The notes under the pieces: model-generated
What the model saw: only the letters and a program-made list of their open reading frames with translations
What the model was told of the DNA's origin: nothing
Database searches by the model: none
Part shown: one piece after another, positions 47,401 to 60,800 of the stretch
How the letters are laid out: every line of letters starts with the position of its first letter
Position numbering within the stretch: position 1 is the stretch's first letter
Assembly: GCA_022266195.1 (NCBI GenBank)
Contig: WHVY01000007.1
Coordinates: 2,604,001-2,668,000 of the forward strand
Source: Tetranychus cinnabarinus
Lineage: Eukaryota; Arthropoda; Arachnida; Trombidiformes; Tetranychidae
Reading direction: 5' to 3'
DNA length: 64,000 bases
Translations under genes and position numbers: made by a program

Positions 47401-48654
47401 ATTTTCTCATGAATACCTAAGTCGTTCATCAAACATCATTTGTTTGGGCAAAAATGATTTTCTATTTTTTTTTTTGCTCTCAAAAGTCTCGCCTTGATAA
47501 GAGCATAACCTCAACTTATAAATATATCGATAAAAAGGTTCTGATGTCAAAAGGGTTACAAAAATGTGATGCAAAAATATCTCGCACAGTTCTTGAAGTA
47601 TCACAAAAGCAAATGTGTTAATTAGTGCTAAATTGTACAACTCATATTATATTAACTTGATATTAACCTTTAATTTTATTTAATATAACACTTGACTATG
47701 AAAATCGAATCAACTCACGCATTATTAACTCTTATTTTATCACAATATCACAAGAGTTGCAAAATGTTGAATAAAAGGTGATAAATTTCCATAAGAAATT
47801 GACTTTAATGAATTTTGTGAAAAGATTTTGAAATTTTGTTTCAGAATATTGATTTTAACTAAATCAAAAGAATTCTTGAGAAGTTGAAAGAAAAAGTTTT
47901 ACGTGCTTATTCCTGGTTCCTATTCATCATCATTTCAAACTAGACCTTGACTTGTATTTCTTGAAAATTCATTTTCTATTCAAAATTAATTTCGAGCAAT
48001 TTTTCAATTTAATCAACTACGATAAACTCGAAATCGATCAGCATTTTTAAATGCAATATCATTCGGTGGTTTCATGTCTTCAAATGTCTCGTTCAATTTT
48101 CAAGAGCATTTTAAAGTTTATTGTTTTTAACTTCACTTTTCTAATGATTCCCCAAAATATCATGAAACTTTATCAATGTTATGAGTGAACAAAGTAAGAA
48201 GTTTATGATTTACCGTGAACCCTTGTAATGAAATTTTAACTTCTTTTAAAACTAATGAATGTGGTCCAAGAAGTTAGTAAACCTCAACTTTTCATTAAAC
48301 TGTACATTGTTTTTACTCAATTAAAAAGTTGCTTTTATCATTTTCCAACATTTACTTTACATTTATTTACTTTTGCTGTGTCTGGATGAAAAGCAATTTT
48401 ATTCAAAAGAAATGAAATTCAGAACCAAAGCTTTAATCATCTTTGTTGTCACCAGTTGAATGGATGTGATTTTTCATTCATTTTCTGGTCAAAATCGAGT
48501 GAATAGTTCAATACTGAATAATCCGGTGATGAACATTAATTTAAACTTGCTTCGACCACTTTTTGCCGAAGGAAAAAAATTGTTTTACCAGAAAAGTTGA
48601 CAGTTAAACTGATCAAGCTGATCCAAGGTTTAATGAAAGAAACGTTTATAATTA
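44448..48654. other. Gene-poor AT-rich region
   Basis: Simple-repeat-rich noncoding sequence. One short exon-like island on the plus strand at 45461-45513 (see findings). A 45098-45289 frame contains a hydrophobic stretch resembling a signal peptide (AMLLVLLSSIHCVHTTLYLN) after a non-ATG opening, but nothing supports it as a gene. Confidence 0.35.
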
Positions 48655-49170
48655 AAGTTACATGAAAATCTTATTTAAGCTCAATTTTGACATTCCACGA
48701 TAAAAGGTGAAATATACTTTATAACAACTTGAGCAGTTCTCGGAATCCATACAATCTGTTGTTGCTTCTATTTCGATGCAAATTTCAGAGACAAGTTTAG
48801 CTTTGAAGCGTTGAACATTATATTTTAATTGATTGAACATGTTTACAATAGGGTTGGCAAATGGTGAATAATGAGGCAAGTAAACGACTTGATGTTTACT
48901 AGTGGAGACGAGCTCGTCACAGCTCGGTTACAATCCCATTATCATTAATCACAGAATCAGTTTAAACAGAAAACACTTGAATATTGTCAACTCATTAACT
49001 GTCCCTGACAGGATTCTCGAAAAATGGTCAAAATTTTGACTGAAAAGAGCAAAAGAATTATTGTAAACTTGATCCATGATGGGATCGAATCACAGTCTCA
49101 TCTTGATAGCTGATCTTCATCGAGAAAAAAGTACTTCAATATTTGACCATTCGATCTAAAAGACCATTTC
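48655..49170 (-). pseudogene. Decayed DDE (Tc1/mariner-IS630 type) transposase remnant
   Basis: The minus strand at 48658-48900 codes HQVVYLPHYSPFANPIVNMF followed by NQLKYNVQRF, which matches the last catalytic block of Tc1/mariner/IS630-type transposases (YLPPYSPxxNPIE...K). The catalytic Glu of NPIE is replaced by Val. Upstream pieces in shifted frames resemble the earlier blocks: INDNG near 48940 for the second Asp block and FFLDED near 49120 for the first. Stops and frameshifts separate them, so the element is dead. No terminal inverted repeats were identified. The family assignment rests mainly on the YSPxxNPI block. Confidence 0.5.
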
Positions 49171-51106
49171 AACCTTTTTTCCTCTCATAGAAACACTCTT
49201 TTTTATGGGTGTCTATGATATCAGTGTTCAAGTGCAGTAGAAATGTACCTGAAATGGTGCATTTGTGATGCCAAGTAAATGTTGGGTTGAACAATTGAAA
49301 TTATCAAAGGTTAAAAAATTATCTCCCAACACCGGCACCTGCATCACCACGTCAACTGATTTACTAATCAAAAGTTGTCTTCATCTTTCACCCAATTACG
49401 GTTATTCATTTCAATGCAACTATGAAATTCCGTGAAGCCTTTGAAGCCCGTAAAATTATAAAATGATATTCCAAGAAAAAATCGTGAATCCAAAGCAATC
49501 TGATAACACAATCAATATTGATTCATTTGAATTCCATTCCAATCAGAAAATACAATCTAAATCAAGATTAGAATCAGAGGTGACAATAGTGATAATTACT
49601 TGAGCTCACCTCAATTTGTTGTCAAGGTAAATGTGATAAGTGAATGTTTGGAAGAGGGAGAAAAAGTTTGCTATGAAATTGGAAACATTTCATGGAAACA
49701 ATGAACAAAGTGAGAAAAGCAAAAAGCAAAGATAAAAAACAATGTTAAACTCTCATAAACATACGATAAGAATTGTGGATGAAAATGAGAGATGATAAAG
49801 GAAGAGAGATACATTGTCAGGGTAAATAAATTCCCTGCAGAGCATTTCAACAATAGTAATAACATAAACAGTAAAAGTAGCCTGAAATGATAGAGCATAT
49901 TATACTGTATATGCTTACTGTCAGTTGATTTATCAACATGATATTCATTGGTGAAAGGATGAAGCAAAATTTGAGTTTCTCTTTTTTTTCTTCTCTTCTC
50001 TCTCTCTCTCTCCCGCTTCTGCCAACAAGCTTGGTAAACAGGTGAGAAGAATGAATGATGAAAATGATGATAAAGAAGAGAGGAAAAAATGATTTTGTCT
50101 CTTTTAAGATCATGTTCAATATTGTAATGTGAGCAAGAAAAGTGAACAAAAAATCAAAGTGATTGAAGAAGAAAATGTTTTCAATCTCTTTTTTGCTTGC
50201 CGTCATTATTATCGACTTAACATGAGAAAAAAATACTTTTTTCATCTTTATTAAACATGATTAACGTTGTAACGTGTCAACAACATGTGATATGTCAAAT
50301 ATTAAACTTTTTCATTCTAAATCATTTTACCTGTAAACAAGTTTACCTTGAACCATCAACATACTGTTCAAAACATTTTACTTTCTTTGCTCACTTCTTT
50401 ATTCTCTTTTGTTTCTAAAGGAAAATCACATTTCAGTGTTTATCATTTCTTACTTTCCATTCAACATGATCAGGTAAGAAGAAAATGTTTAGTTGAATCG
50501 TAAAAATCGGATTCTATCGTAAAATTTGCAAGCAAATTTAGCAATTTTTCGATTTGAAATTTTTTCCGATTGTTTTGATTTCAAAAGTTATTTCGAGTTG
50601 GAAATTATTCGCTAAAATTTTTTGTTCACCAAAACTTGATATTCGTTGAATTTTTTTTCATTTTTTCAGGTCTTTCATTTCAATTTTGATGAAACCATTA
50701 AATTGCGTTTATTTTTTTCTCTATTTTTATCTTTAGCTTTTCTCACTTTTGAATAACAATTTTTCATTCAATTCGAGTTGGATAACTTTTTGTTGCTGCA
50801 AATCTTTTAATAAGTGACATTTAATTGACACGAGTTTCATTGAGTTGGAATTTTGTGCAAAAAATACCTTCTAACCTTCAATTGTTTAAATGCTTCGAAA
50901 AACATGAAATAATTATAAAACGATTTAAGATCAATACTTTTCTTTGAAGTCATCACAATAAAACCTGATGAACACGAATCAGCTGAATATATCAGCAAGA
51001 AAAAGAAACAAAAAAAGTGTGCAAAAAGTGATATAAGTTCTTTGGCCCTGGTGACACCTTTTTTTCTGTTGTTCATTTTTTTCAACCGCTTTTTTATCTC
51101 TTCTAG

Positions 51107-51254
51107 TTTAGCTCATAATATTGATTCCTCCCCATGCCAATCAAATTATGGTTTTTTTCATTCCAAGAGTTCCGGTTCCAATCATTTTAAGAGTTGCCCT
51201 TTACACAGCTTCACCCAACAATTGGTTCAACAAGAGTATCGAATCCAAGATTAG
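51107..51254 (+). other. Possible terminal coding exon, gene unknown
   Basis: A strong 3' splice site (pyrimidine-rich run ending TCTCTTCTAG at 51106) precedes a 49-codon frame, entered in phase 2, ending in TAG. It codes NIDSSPCQSNYGFFHSKSSG, then SNHFKSCPLHSFTQQLVQQE with two cysteines, and an AATAAA-type hexamer lies about 60 nt beyond the stop. Composition differs from the surrounding AT-rich frames. No partner exon and no family recognised; could be the 3' end of a small secreted-protein gene or chance. Confidence 0.25.
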
Positions 51255-51863
51255 AAGTTTTTTAAAGAAAAGAAGAAAAATTATTGCAATAATTAAATAA
51301 ATAACTAATTGTAATAACAATAAATTGATTAGAGTTTATTAGTCTCTTAAAAACGGTCTAAGAATGAAAGAAAAGTGGAAATCATGTTTAGCCGAAGTGA
51401 AGCCAAGTGTTGGTAAAAAGTTGTCCTAAGAAGAGCTTGTTTTAGGTTAAGCTTTAGGTTGACTGTTGGCTTGAAATTTACGAGAAACAAAAAGCTTGCA
51501 AAAGAATTAAAAAAAGTGAAAACAAGATCTCGAGTAAACTTATTTGCTGTTACGTAACCAGTTGTGTGAAATGATTAAAGTGTAAAAAGGGTCTACAAGA
51601 GTGGACAAGATCATACAGGAATGTGGTCATTCATCACCTTGCTTCATCGATCATCATCATTCCTCTTTTACTATTTTTTTGTGCTTTTGCTCATTCACTT
51701 ACTGTACTTACTCTTCAACTCATTTTTCCTCCTCTTCAATTTAACTCACCATCAAGTTTTTTTCATCTTTCACTCACTCACTCTTCATCTTTTTAACATT
51801 ATTATGTAAGGAGCAACAGCAGCATAAACATCAACTTAACCAAACAAAAATGGCAAATGCAAA

Positions 51864-51893
51864 CAGAAAGAAAGAAAGAAAGAAAGAGAGTGA
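51864..51893. repeat. GAAA tetranucleotide repeat
   Basis: Short run of AAAG units followed by GAGTGAGTGA; simple repeat in the gene-poor region. Confidence 0.7.
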
Positions 51894-54800
51894 GTGAAAA
51901 AAACGGCAACAACACATTGACTATTGATTATTCACTTGAATATAAAATTATCAACATTATTTGCCCATTGAAAGTTGCATTGGAAAAGTGATAGGAAAGA
52001 AGCGAGAAAAAAAACAGAATGAAAACTGGTAATAAATTGTATTCAATATAATCCAATAAAACAATGGGCTAAACTATCAGTTGAATGGCGAACCATTGTT
52101 TACCTTTAACCTGGCACTTTCCCGTGATATGATGACAATCAAGCGGAGAAAGTGCCGTTTCTTTGCAGCTTCATATCGAAAAGGGTAAACTCGATGGTCT
52201 CTTAATGATGAACAAATGATGACAAGGTGGGTGAGTTGGATGATTGAAAGTTGAACCTGAATGGACTCTTTTTTGACACCGGATGTTCAACTATTAAAAG
52301 TTTATCTCAAGCATGACCAATATTCAAATTACGTTTGTTCATGTTCATGGAGTTGCTGTTGCCTTGTTTCAAAGTAAACTCATTTGCTATTGGAAAAGAT
52401 GAGAATCGTCTCAATCCCATAAGACAGGTTATAAATGAAGGTAGCAAAAACTGTATGACATTCATGATTATTTTAGACCTTTCATCATCTTGCTCAGTTT
52501 CTCTTCTCAATCATGAATTCTCATCTTCTTTCTTCTTCTCATTTTTTTGTGTAATTCTCTTCATCCCTTTTCATCCTCTTACTTGATATTCCCTAAGCTC
52601 TACCAGCATAGTGAGTATGTGTGTTTGTGTCGTTAATTTTATGCCATTAACATATTGCTAACAGCCTGAGCAAAGGAAACATAAATGTAGACAGATTATT
52701 CAGGTTGAAATGGCGATGAAATAATGTTAGGAATTTGGAGAATGGCGAAATGAAAGAAGAAAGGAGAGAAGAAAAAAGAAGAGTGAAAGATGATGATAAA
52801 GGGAATGATGCTTTCATGCAATATCATCATGATGATAGAATCATTGTATCAACAGCAAGCAAGATGAAAATTATGATCAAAAGGGAGTGAAAAGTGCGAA
52901 AAAAAAGATTAGCGAGATGAAAGGTCCACGAGTTTGATCAATATTGAATTACAATATTAATGTTGACTCAAGATTCGGATCGAGAAAAAGGAAAATGATA
53001 TTCACAATTTTACACTTTACTCAATCTGCTTCGCTTCCAATTGAACTAACCAAATGCAATTAAACTGTTAACTCGATTTTCCAGGTAAACTTGTTTGGCC
53101 ATTAATTTTCATCTATTGTTGAACTGTTCATTGATTATTAAAATGAGTCGACTAATGAAAATATCAATAATGTTGTAAAGATGAATATTTGATGGAAGCA
53201 AAAAAATTTTACATTTTCTCAGTTTTTTTTGCTTCTCCTTTTGATAAATGATGTTTTACATGTTGTGACTCTTTTATTGATGGAAGAAGCAAACTGTAAA
53301 TTGTATGGAATTGAAATGATCACAAGAATTTGAAACATTTACTTTTACCCATTCAAGCTTCTTCTCAATAAAGCTGTTTCAATATTAACACCATCAAATG
53401 TAATTGACTGCTTCATTTCATCAAATTACTTTGCTTTAAATCAAAACGTTTTCCATTTCAATTTTCACCATTTCAATGAAACTTCATTGATAAATGTTTC
53501 ATACAACAACAACAAATTGACCCAAAATAATCAAATGATAAACTAATTGTTTTCAATTGCAAGGAAATGTTTGCTTTGTTATTACGTCGAGTAATAGTTA
53601 AACTGGTTTTGTTGGCAAAACTCAAATCCAATTATCATGATTAACTCATCAACAGTTAAATAGAATGCAAAAGTGAAAAAAATGATGATGGAATCGAGAT
53701 TCAGATTGTTGAATATAAATGATTAGTGAAGTGAAAAAATGACAAGAAAGCGAAGCAAAAAGTTTAGAACTTTTTTCAAAGCGATTTTGCTCTTTCAAAA
53801 TTTCCAGTTTACTTTCAATGTTTTTGTGTGCAATTTGGACAATCTTTTTGCTCCTTGTTGCTTCATTTTATCGTTTTTTCCTCTTCTTCTCTTCTTCTCC
53901 TTTAATCTTCAGCTTTTTGCACCTTTTCTGATCCAATAAGATTTACCTTTTGTTAACCTTTGGCTAATGTAATCTTTGGTACATTATAAAGGTTAGTTTG
54001 TAAAGAAGAGCGGAAAATGGTTCAACAGTCAGTTGAAGTGCGTGAAAAAAGCCATCATTTTTTTTCTTCTTCTTCAGTCTCATAGAGTTTATCATGAATG
54101 GTTCAAACTGAATCAAACAATTTTTATGGTCAAGTTTGGCGCAAATGGATGAAGGTAAAAATAAGGTAAAGAGAAAATTTTTATACTAAAACTGTGAGAA
54201 TTGTGTTATTGAAAAAAAGAGATTTTCTTCTCTCTAAACCTTCTCACCGTTTTTTATCTACCTGTCTGTTCACTTGGATAGTTAGCCTTTTGTGAAGCGT
54301 GTTTTCAAGTGAAAGTTTTGCTCTTTAAATGGCTCAAATGTGGGCTTCATTTTTGATTGAATCTTGTCGGCCAATTTGGCCAGCTTTCTGTTCATTTCAA
54401 CCTTCACTTAAATGTCATTTAATCGACTACTGATTTCATTAGTTTTTGCATTTTTTTGGAAATTTTTGTTTTCTTAATAAATTCTGCTTTTCATCTAAAG
54501 CCCTGTCAAGGTAGGCTGTTAAGGTAGGCAAATGTAAACCTTAATTAGATTGAACTTTTCTTTTCAGGTAAAATTGGAAAAGTAATTGGATACGAAATAC
54601 AAAGAGAAAAGAAGAAGAAAGAATAGAAAAAAGGAGGAAAAAAATGAAGAAACGAACTGAAGCGAGGTTGAAATCGACAATCAAATTAAATCTTTAGTCT
54701 TGGTTATCTGATAATTTCCGGTCTCAGTCAATGAGTAGATTTGTCAAAAGAAACGGGAGAAAAAGATAAACATAAAAATCACAGTGGAAGTCAATGTAGA

Positions 54801-57800
54801 TGAGAAACAGATTGAAATTAATTTACAATCCTGTATCAAAACAAAGAGACTAAAGATGCTCGTTTTTCAGTTATTTATTGCAGTCAAATTAGTACTAATA
54901 ACTTGAGTCGATCCGGGTTAGTTGAGAGATTAAGTTGCGACAAAAGTTGAATGCTCATCATCGAGTTATTAGCATCAACTAATTGACTTGTAATAATGAT
55001 GAACAACAGAAGTTGATTTTATTCTAACATCTGATTACCAACCTAACCCAACTAACCGACTGACCGGCAATCCTGAATCAAACCTGAATTTTACAAAATA
55101 TACTCAATAAGAAAAAAATTTTCTACCCAGAGATTTATCGACATTCAAGCTCATTGAAATATTTAGTTTTTCGAAGGATCGAATTATAAAAATTTCAAAA
55201 GTTTAAATTTTTGTAATTCTGTGATTTTCGGAATGAAACTTCTAGCCAAGAACAAGCCTTGAGTCCATATTTCATTTATCGATCAACTTCGCAAGCTAAT
55301 CAAGATTATCTAAAGGTTATTTGATTGACTCACTGTTATGAGCTTTTCTATTGAACTAAGAAACTATAGATTTGAATGGGCAATCAGTATGAAAGAGACC
55401 AGAAAAGCCTGGTTACTTTGATGCTCGTCGTTTTTGGGCAGAAAATGGAGATAATAAAAAATAGCAAGAAACCGATTATTGACATTTGAAATGTCCATTT
55501 ATTAATATTCAATATCTGTGTTTTGACTCTTTGACCAGCCTGTGATAATGGTTATCGTTTTTTGCGGTGAAACACTTTTGAGGAAAGTTTCGTAGAGAAA
55601 CATTGAAAGAATCAATTGCAAGGTTTTATGCGCTGTTTTGTTCCTCTCTTTACTTCATGAATCGCTGTTGCTTCACCAAAAACTTTGCCATTTCACACAG
55701 AGAGCAACAAAACTTATCACATTAAACATGAACACACAAATAAACAAACAAACAGGAGAAGAAGAAAGATGGCAAGAAAAAAGTAGAAACGTTTCTGGAA
55801 TGGCTTTTTACTCTGTTCAACTGATCCCCATCCAAATGATTTTGAAAGCCAATGAAGCAACATTTTAACAGTCTCTTTTATATTCACCCCTGTGGAGTAA
55901 TTTACAGTATCTTGATTAGCGTGATACATTTTCCTGTTGTAACTTGCTTTTTATACCAACCTTTTTGTAAGGTGAAGGGAAATGAGAGTGAGAGTGAGCC
56001 AAGTCAGTCAGTAGTAGAGTTGCAAGTGTTGCAGTTGAGGAGGAGAGGGAGAAGGAGGCGGATGAGAAGGGATCAAGAGAGGATGAAGATGAACAAGAAG
56101 AGAGCAAAAAAGTAGGAGCATTTGGAGAACCATTTTTCTTCTGTTTTTTTCTTCTTCTTCTGCTACATAATGAGAAGAAAAGCAAATTTAGTTGAATCTG
56201 AATGAAAGTGTTCATCTTCTCAACAGAACTGGTTTCTCGATGGAAGCATAAATAGTGATTATGATGGTGAAAATAATAACAATGATTATCAAGTGTAAAA
56301 TCAATCATAACCCAGTTTCTTTTCATCGATTCAACTTGTTTTTCTTTCAACTTTTCAAGTTCAACAAAACATTTTCATCAGTTTTCTTTTCTTTTCTTCT
56401 GCTTCTTCAACTCAATACTCTTTTGCTGCTCATGCAATTGTAAATTCAAATGTTTCTCTTTTTTATTGAAACTTGAACTTTCAATTGATTCTTTATTTGG
56501 TTACCTTTTCAGCCTTTTACTGTTTTTAATCAACGACAGTTAAGGTGCTCATTTTGGTTCTAATGATCTTCATCGACTCAAATGTTGTTCAACTGTTTGT
56601 TCATTATTGATGTTATTGTAAATGTCAAAATGAATGTTTTTTTGCTTTTGCTGTTGGTGTTGTTGAACTGCTCAAGGCAGTCAAGCTCGCTTCTTCAAAT
56701 GGCAAGCAACATAAACATGAAAATGACTAAAAAATGTGTTGATGATAAAAGATCAGTTACCTTTTAATGCATTGACCATTATTAACGACAAAATAATCTT
56801 TCATGTAAATCCATTTTAATCTTAATAGATGCTAGAGCAGAAAAAAGTTTCTTTTTCCTAAAGCTGCTTTTCTAAGCTTTAAAAGGGCATTATTCGGTCG
56901 GTATTAACGGAAAATCTTGAATGTATTACGAAGGAAAAGGTCCATTCATTGCTGGGCTTGGAGTCAAAATTTTGCTCACAAGGTTTCAATTCCATTGTAA
57001 ATACATAGCTTTTTCAATGAATGGATTTTGGTATTGACAAGACTTTGGTTCAGAGTAAAGGTAATACTGAGTTCAGGTTTGGGAAACTGTGCGCTGTTTC
57101 GAGATTGGATGGTGGTTCGACTGCTGCATTCGAGCGCCGATATTTTGCTTTTCTATTTGCTTGGCATTTAATCATTGCTTTGTCAAGAGCGTTAGATCTT
57201 ATGCAAAGTAAAATAGTGTAAATGAATTATGCAACAGGCGATAGGCCATGAACATCAAGAGTCGTGATTCTACTCATCAAAAAGTGTGCTAAATGATCAA
57301 AGAGAGTTTTCGAAACGCGCTTTGAATGCACAATTAGCCTTTTGTAAATGCAACAAAAATGCACAGAACGATGATTTTCGCTCAATTTAATCTTGATTAC
57401 AAGTGCATATTAGTTAAAATCTGCACAAGTAATTGTATCCTGTAAGGTGCCAAGTATTTTCACCCGTAAAAATGTCAAATGAACGAATGATCTTGAATCA
57501 AACAATCGAAGTTAAATTTCATTTTATCGAAGTTGACGCCTAGAAATTCTCAAATGTAAGCCTCTGTGTCAAAGCGGAGTAAAGACTTGCACTGGACTTG
57601 CATAAAATACTGTTTAAACTAAGTTGCCGAAGAATCTCTTAAAACTAAAAGTTATACTTATTTTTTATGTATGGAGACTTTTGAATCTTTTGAGAAATCA
57701 GGGAAAATGCAGAGTCGTTCATGGTGAAAATTTGTATTTTATTTATCAATATTCTCTTAATTTCCGCTACACTAAATTTAGATGAAAAACACTCGTTTCG

Positions 57801-60800
57801 ACTCAACCAAATTTTTCCAAAATGAATTGGCTGAGAGGGAAAATTTTTCAAATTGGATTCAGACGCTTCGATATCGATAACATCTCACCTAATGAGCTTT
57901 AGTTTTAAAGGATTGGAGTATTTTTTGCATGAAATTCTTGTTCATCAATCAATTAGTATCGCAAAATGGAGACATTTTGTTGCTTGTTGTCCTGAAAATT
58001 GACAATTGGAATTCATCATGACATTGACATTCCTTCGTTGATATGTTTTTTTCGTGCATCTTTACAACTTTGTTTTCTTTGGTTTGTCAGTTTAACTTGA
58101 CAAGGTATTGAAAGACTTGAAACAAGAGGAAAAAGAGAAAAATTTACAACTTAAAAAAGTTCCAAATCATGATCAAGCGATAAGAGAGCGAGAAAAAAAG
58201 TTCAACTAAAGTCAACAAAGAGATGGACTGAAAAAGATTTAATTACGAAGATGAAGAGAGAGAAAAAAAAGTTTCGTTTCTACATGTTTCTCATGATAAT
58301 TACCTTGATAGAATTTCCTGTTCCTTCTTCTAATTGTTGAAAATTTTCATCCTCAGAACTGATCAAGAAAAAAATGAATAAACGGAAACATTCAGTGTTA
58401 TCAAGTTTCCTTTTTTTTCTTACCAATTTTTATTCAACTCAACACAATTACTGTCTGGGAACACAAACGAATGTATTAATAGGCGAATAATATCATTATT
58501 ATCGTCACTTGATAAAACACTTTCTTCTTCTTCTTCAGTCTTCTTCAGTTGATAACAAAATTCCGTTTTTACCATTTGCTACTTTTTTATTCAGCTCATT
58601 AATCAATAATGATGATGATAGTTGAACAAATATTCCATTTGCTCATAAAAAGAAAATTGTATAAATATAATTTCTATTACACAGTTTATCTTCATCTTGC
58701 AGGGTAAACAAACCATTAGCTTGAGTAATTAAAAGTGTCAATTCAATATGTTCATCAAAACGAAACTGTATCACATCGAGTAATAAGTCAAGCTTTTTAG
58801 ACGTAAAAATGAAAATCTAACAAAATTCAAACTGGAAACTCAGTTAAACTGATTAAATTTCAGATAATTTTTCTGAATTTCTGTTGTTCTTCACGTCATT
58901 TTTTTACGATTTCATCATATTTTGGAACAATTCGACAGCCGAAACGGACCAACGGAAAACTTTTCAAAATGAACTGCGATGGTTAGTAGATGTTTATCAG
59001 GATCAAATCAACTTTAGTTTCCAAAGACATTTTAAAATTTTTTCGTTTAAACCCAATTTTAGTTTCTTGAAGCGAAAGTTTATCTTGATCAAATCAGCTC
59101 TGCAAACAGCATTTCCAGGTGCAAATGCTTGAGTTTATAACGCACTCGAGACAGCTTACAATGGGAAGACAAAGTTATTTGGTAGTTCAACAGAGTGCGA
59201 ATCCAAACATGGAAAACACTTCATTGTGATGATCATTAAACGACGAAACCCTTATAAACGGTTGAATGAAGGTTGAATTTTCCTTGAAAAAAGAAGTCGG
59301 AAAATGATGAATCAAATGAAAAGTCAAATACGATTTGCAGATTTTGAACGTTTTCAGTTGATACACTTAAGATTTTCTCGAGCAGCTTATAAACTTGAAG
59401 CTTACAAACTTATTTGGAAATTTTTCATTGTCCAATATTTTTGCAAAAAAATTCTGAATAAAACAAGATTGAATTTTGAATTGACAAGAATTATAAAGAT
59501 TCGTAAAAGAACACATTTTGCTGATTTTCGCTTAAGCGGGTTAACAAAAACTTAGCCTAAAAAAGATGGAGAAGAGGCCGAAAAGAAATGAGAAGAAGAC
59601 GAAATGAGACGAGAAATGCTGTAATTGTTAAATAATGCAAAATAACTCAATGATTCATATAAACATGCAAACTTGAATCAGTCTACAAGTTGAACTTGAA
59701 AAGTGAAAGATTTTCCATAAAATGAAACTTATTGAGCAAATTGAATCTCTAAATGTTACTAGCAATGGACGAGTCGAGATTGACTTGAACTTGTTACAAT
59801 TGATGACCATAATTAAGCAATATCAAAGTTAATTGTTTCCTGTCACTGGCGGCAGGCAATTGATGATTGTTATCATCCAATGTTTTGAAAGAAAAGGAGA
59901 AAAGAAGAAAAAAAGAAATTTTGATTGAATATTTTCTTTAGGCTCATTAGACTCGACTTGCAACTATAATAGAATCAATTTAACTGAAGCAAAATTATCC
60001 AATCTCTAGTTGATAATTTGTTTATACATTTCTTCATCAACAGATCAACATTATCAAATGTTATCCATTTAAAGGTTCAAAATTTGTTGCTCTCTCATTT
60101 GCCTTCCCAGTCTGTTTAACAGCATAAAACTTCACACCACAAACACCAATCTTTTTTTCTTCTTCTTCTTCAACATAAAAAGTTAATCGTTTCTCCTCTT
60201 TCCTGTACCTTCATCCATTCAGCCTGACTCTCTTTTCCTCCCTTTCCATCCTCATCTTGATCCTCATCTTTCTACTTCTCTATTTTCATTGGAAAAAGAT
60301 GACAACCTCTTCTTTCCCTCAACAGTTCCTGGTGACTTTTTCAGGCAACAGCAAGAGCAGACCTCAGCATGGAGAAAAAGAGAAGAGAAAAGAAAAAGTT
60401 TGATGATTTTGATGGAAGGAACAAGATGCAGAGAAACACAAGAAAAATAGTATCCTAATCCTACTAAGAATTGACCCCTCGGGGTTCCAGTTCTTCTCAT
60501 ACATCAGCTTCTCCAACTTATCATCATAATCATTTTTCCTTACATCCTCATCTCGGTGAAACTCCCACCATTTAATGGACTTTGTTTCCATGTTTCTCTC
60601 TGTGTTGCTCAAAAATGGTTAGCAAACAAAAAGACACAAAATATCAACACAACATTAGAAACAAAAAAAATGTTCATTTTCCATTTTACAAGATTCGACT
60701 TCAAGGTTTGATTAGCCAAATATTTATCATCCAAGTTTGGTCCAAAACTGGTTGACCTGATTGCAACTAAAAAGGTTAAGCAAAAAGTGATCACATTGAC

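Noticed and set aside
55916..56350. 144-codon minus-strand frame
   Set aside because: Ser/Leu/His-rich translation of a purine-rich tract (GGAGGAGAGGG type); no domain and no conserved start.
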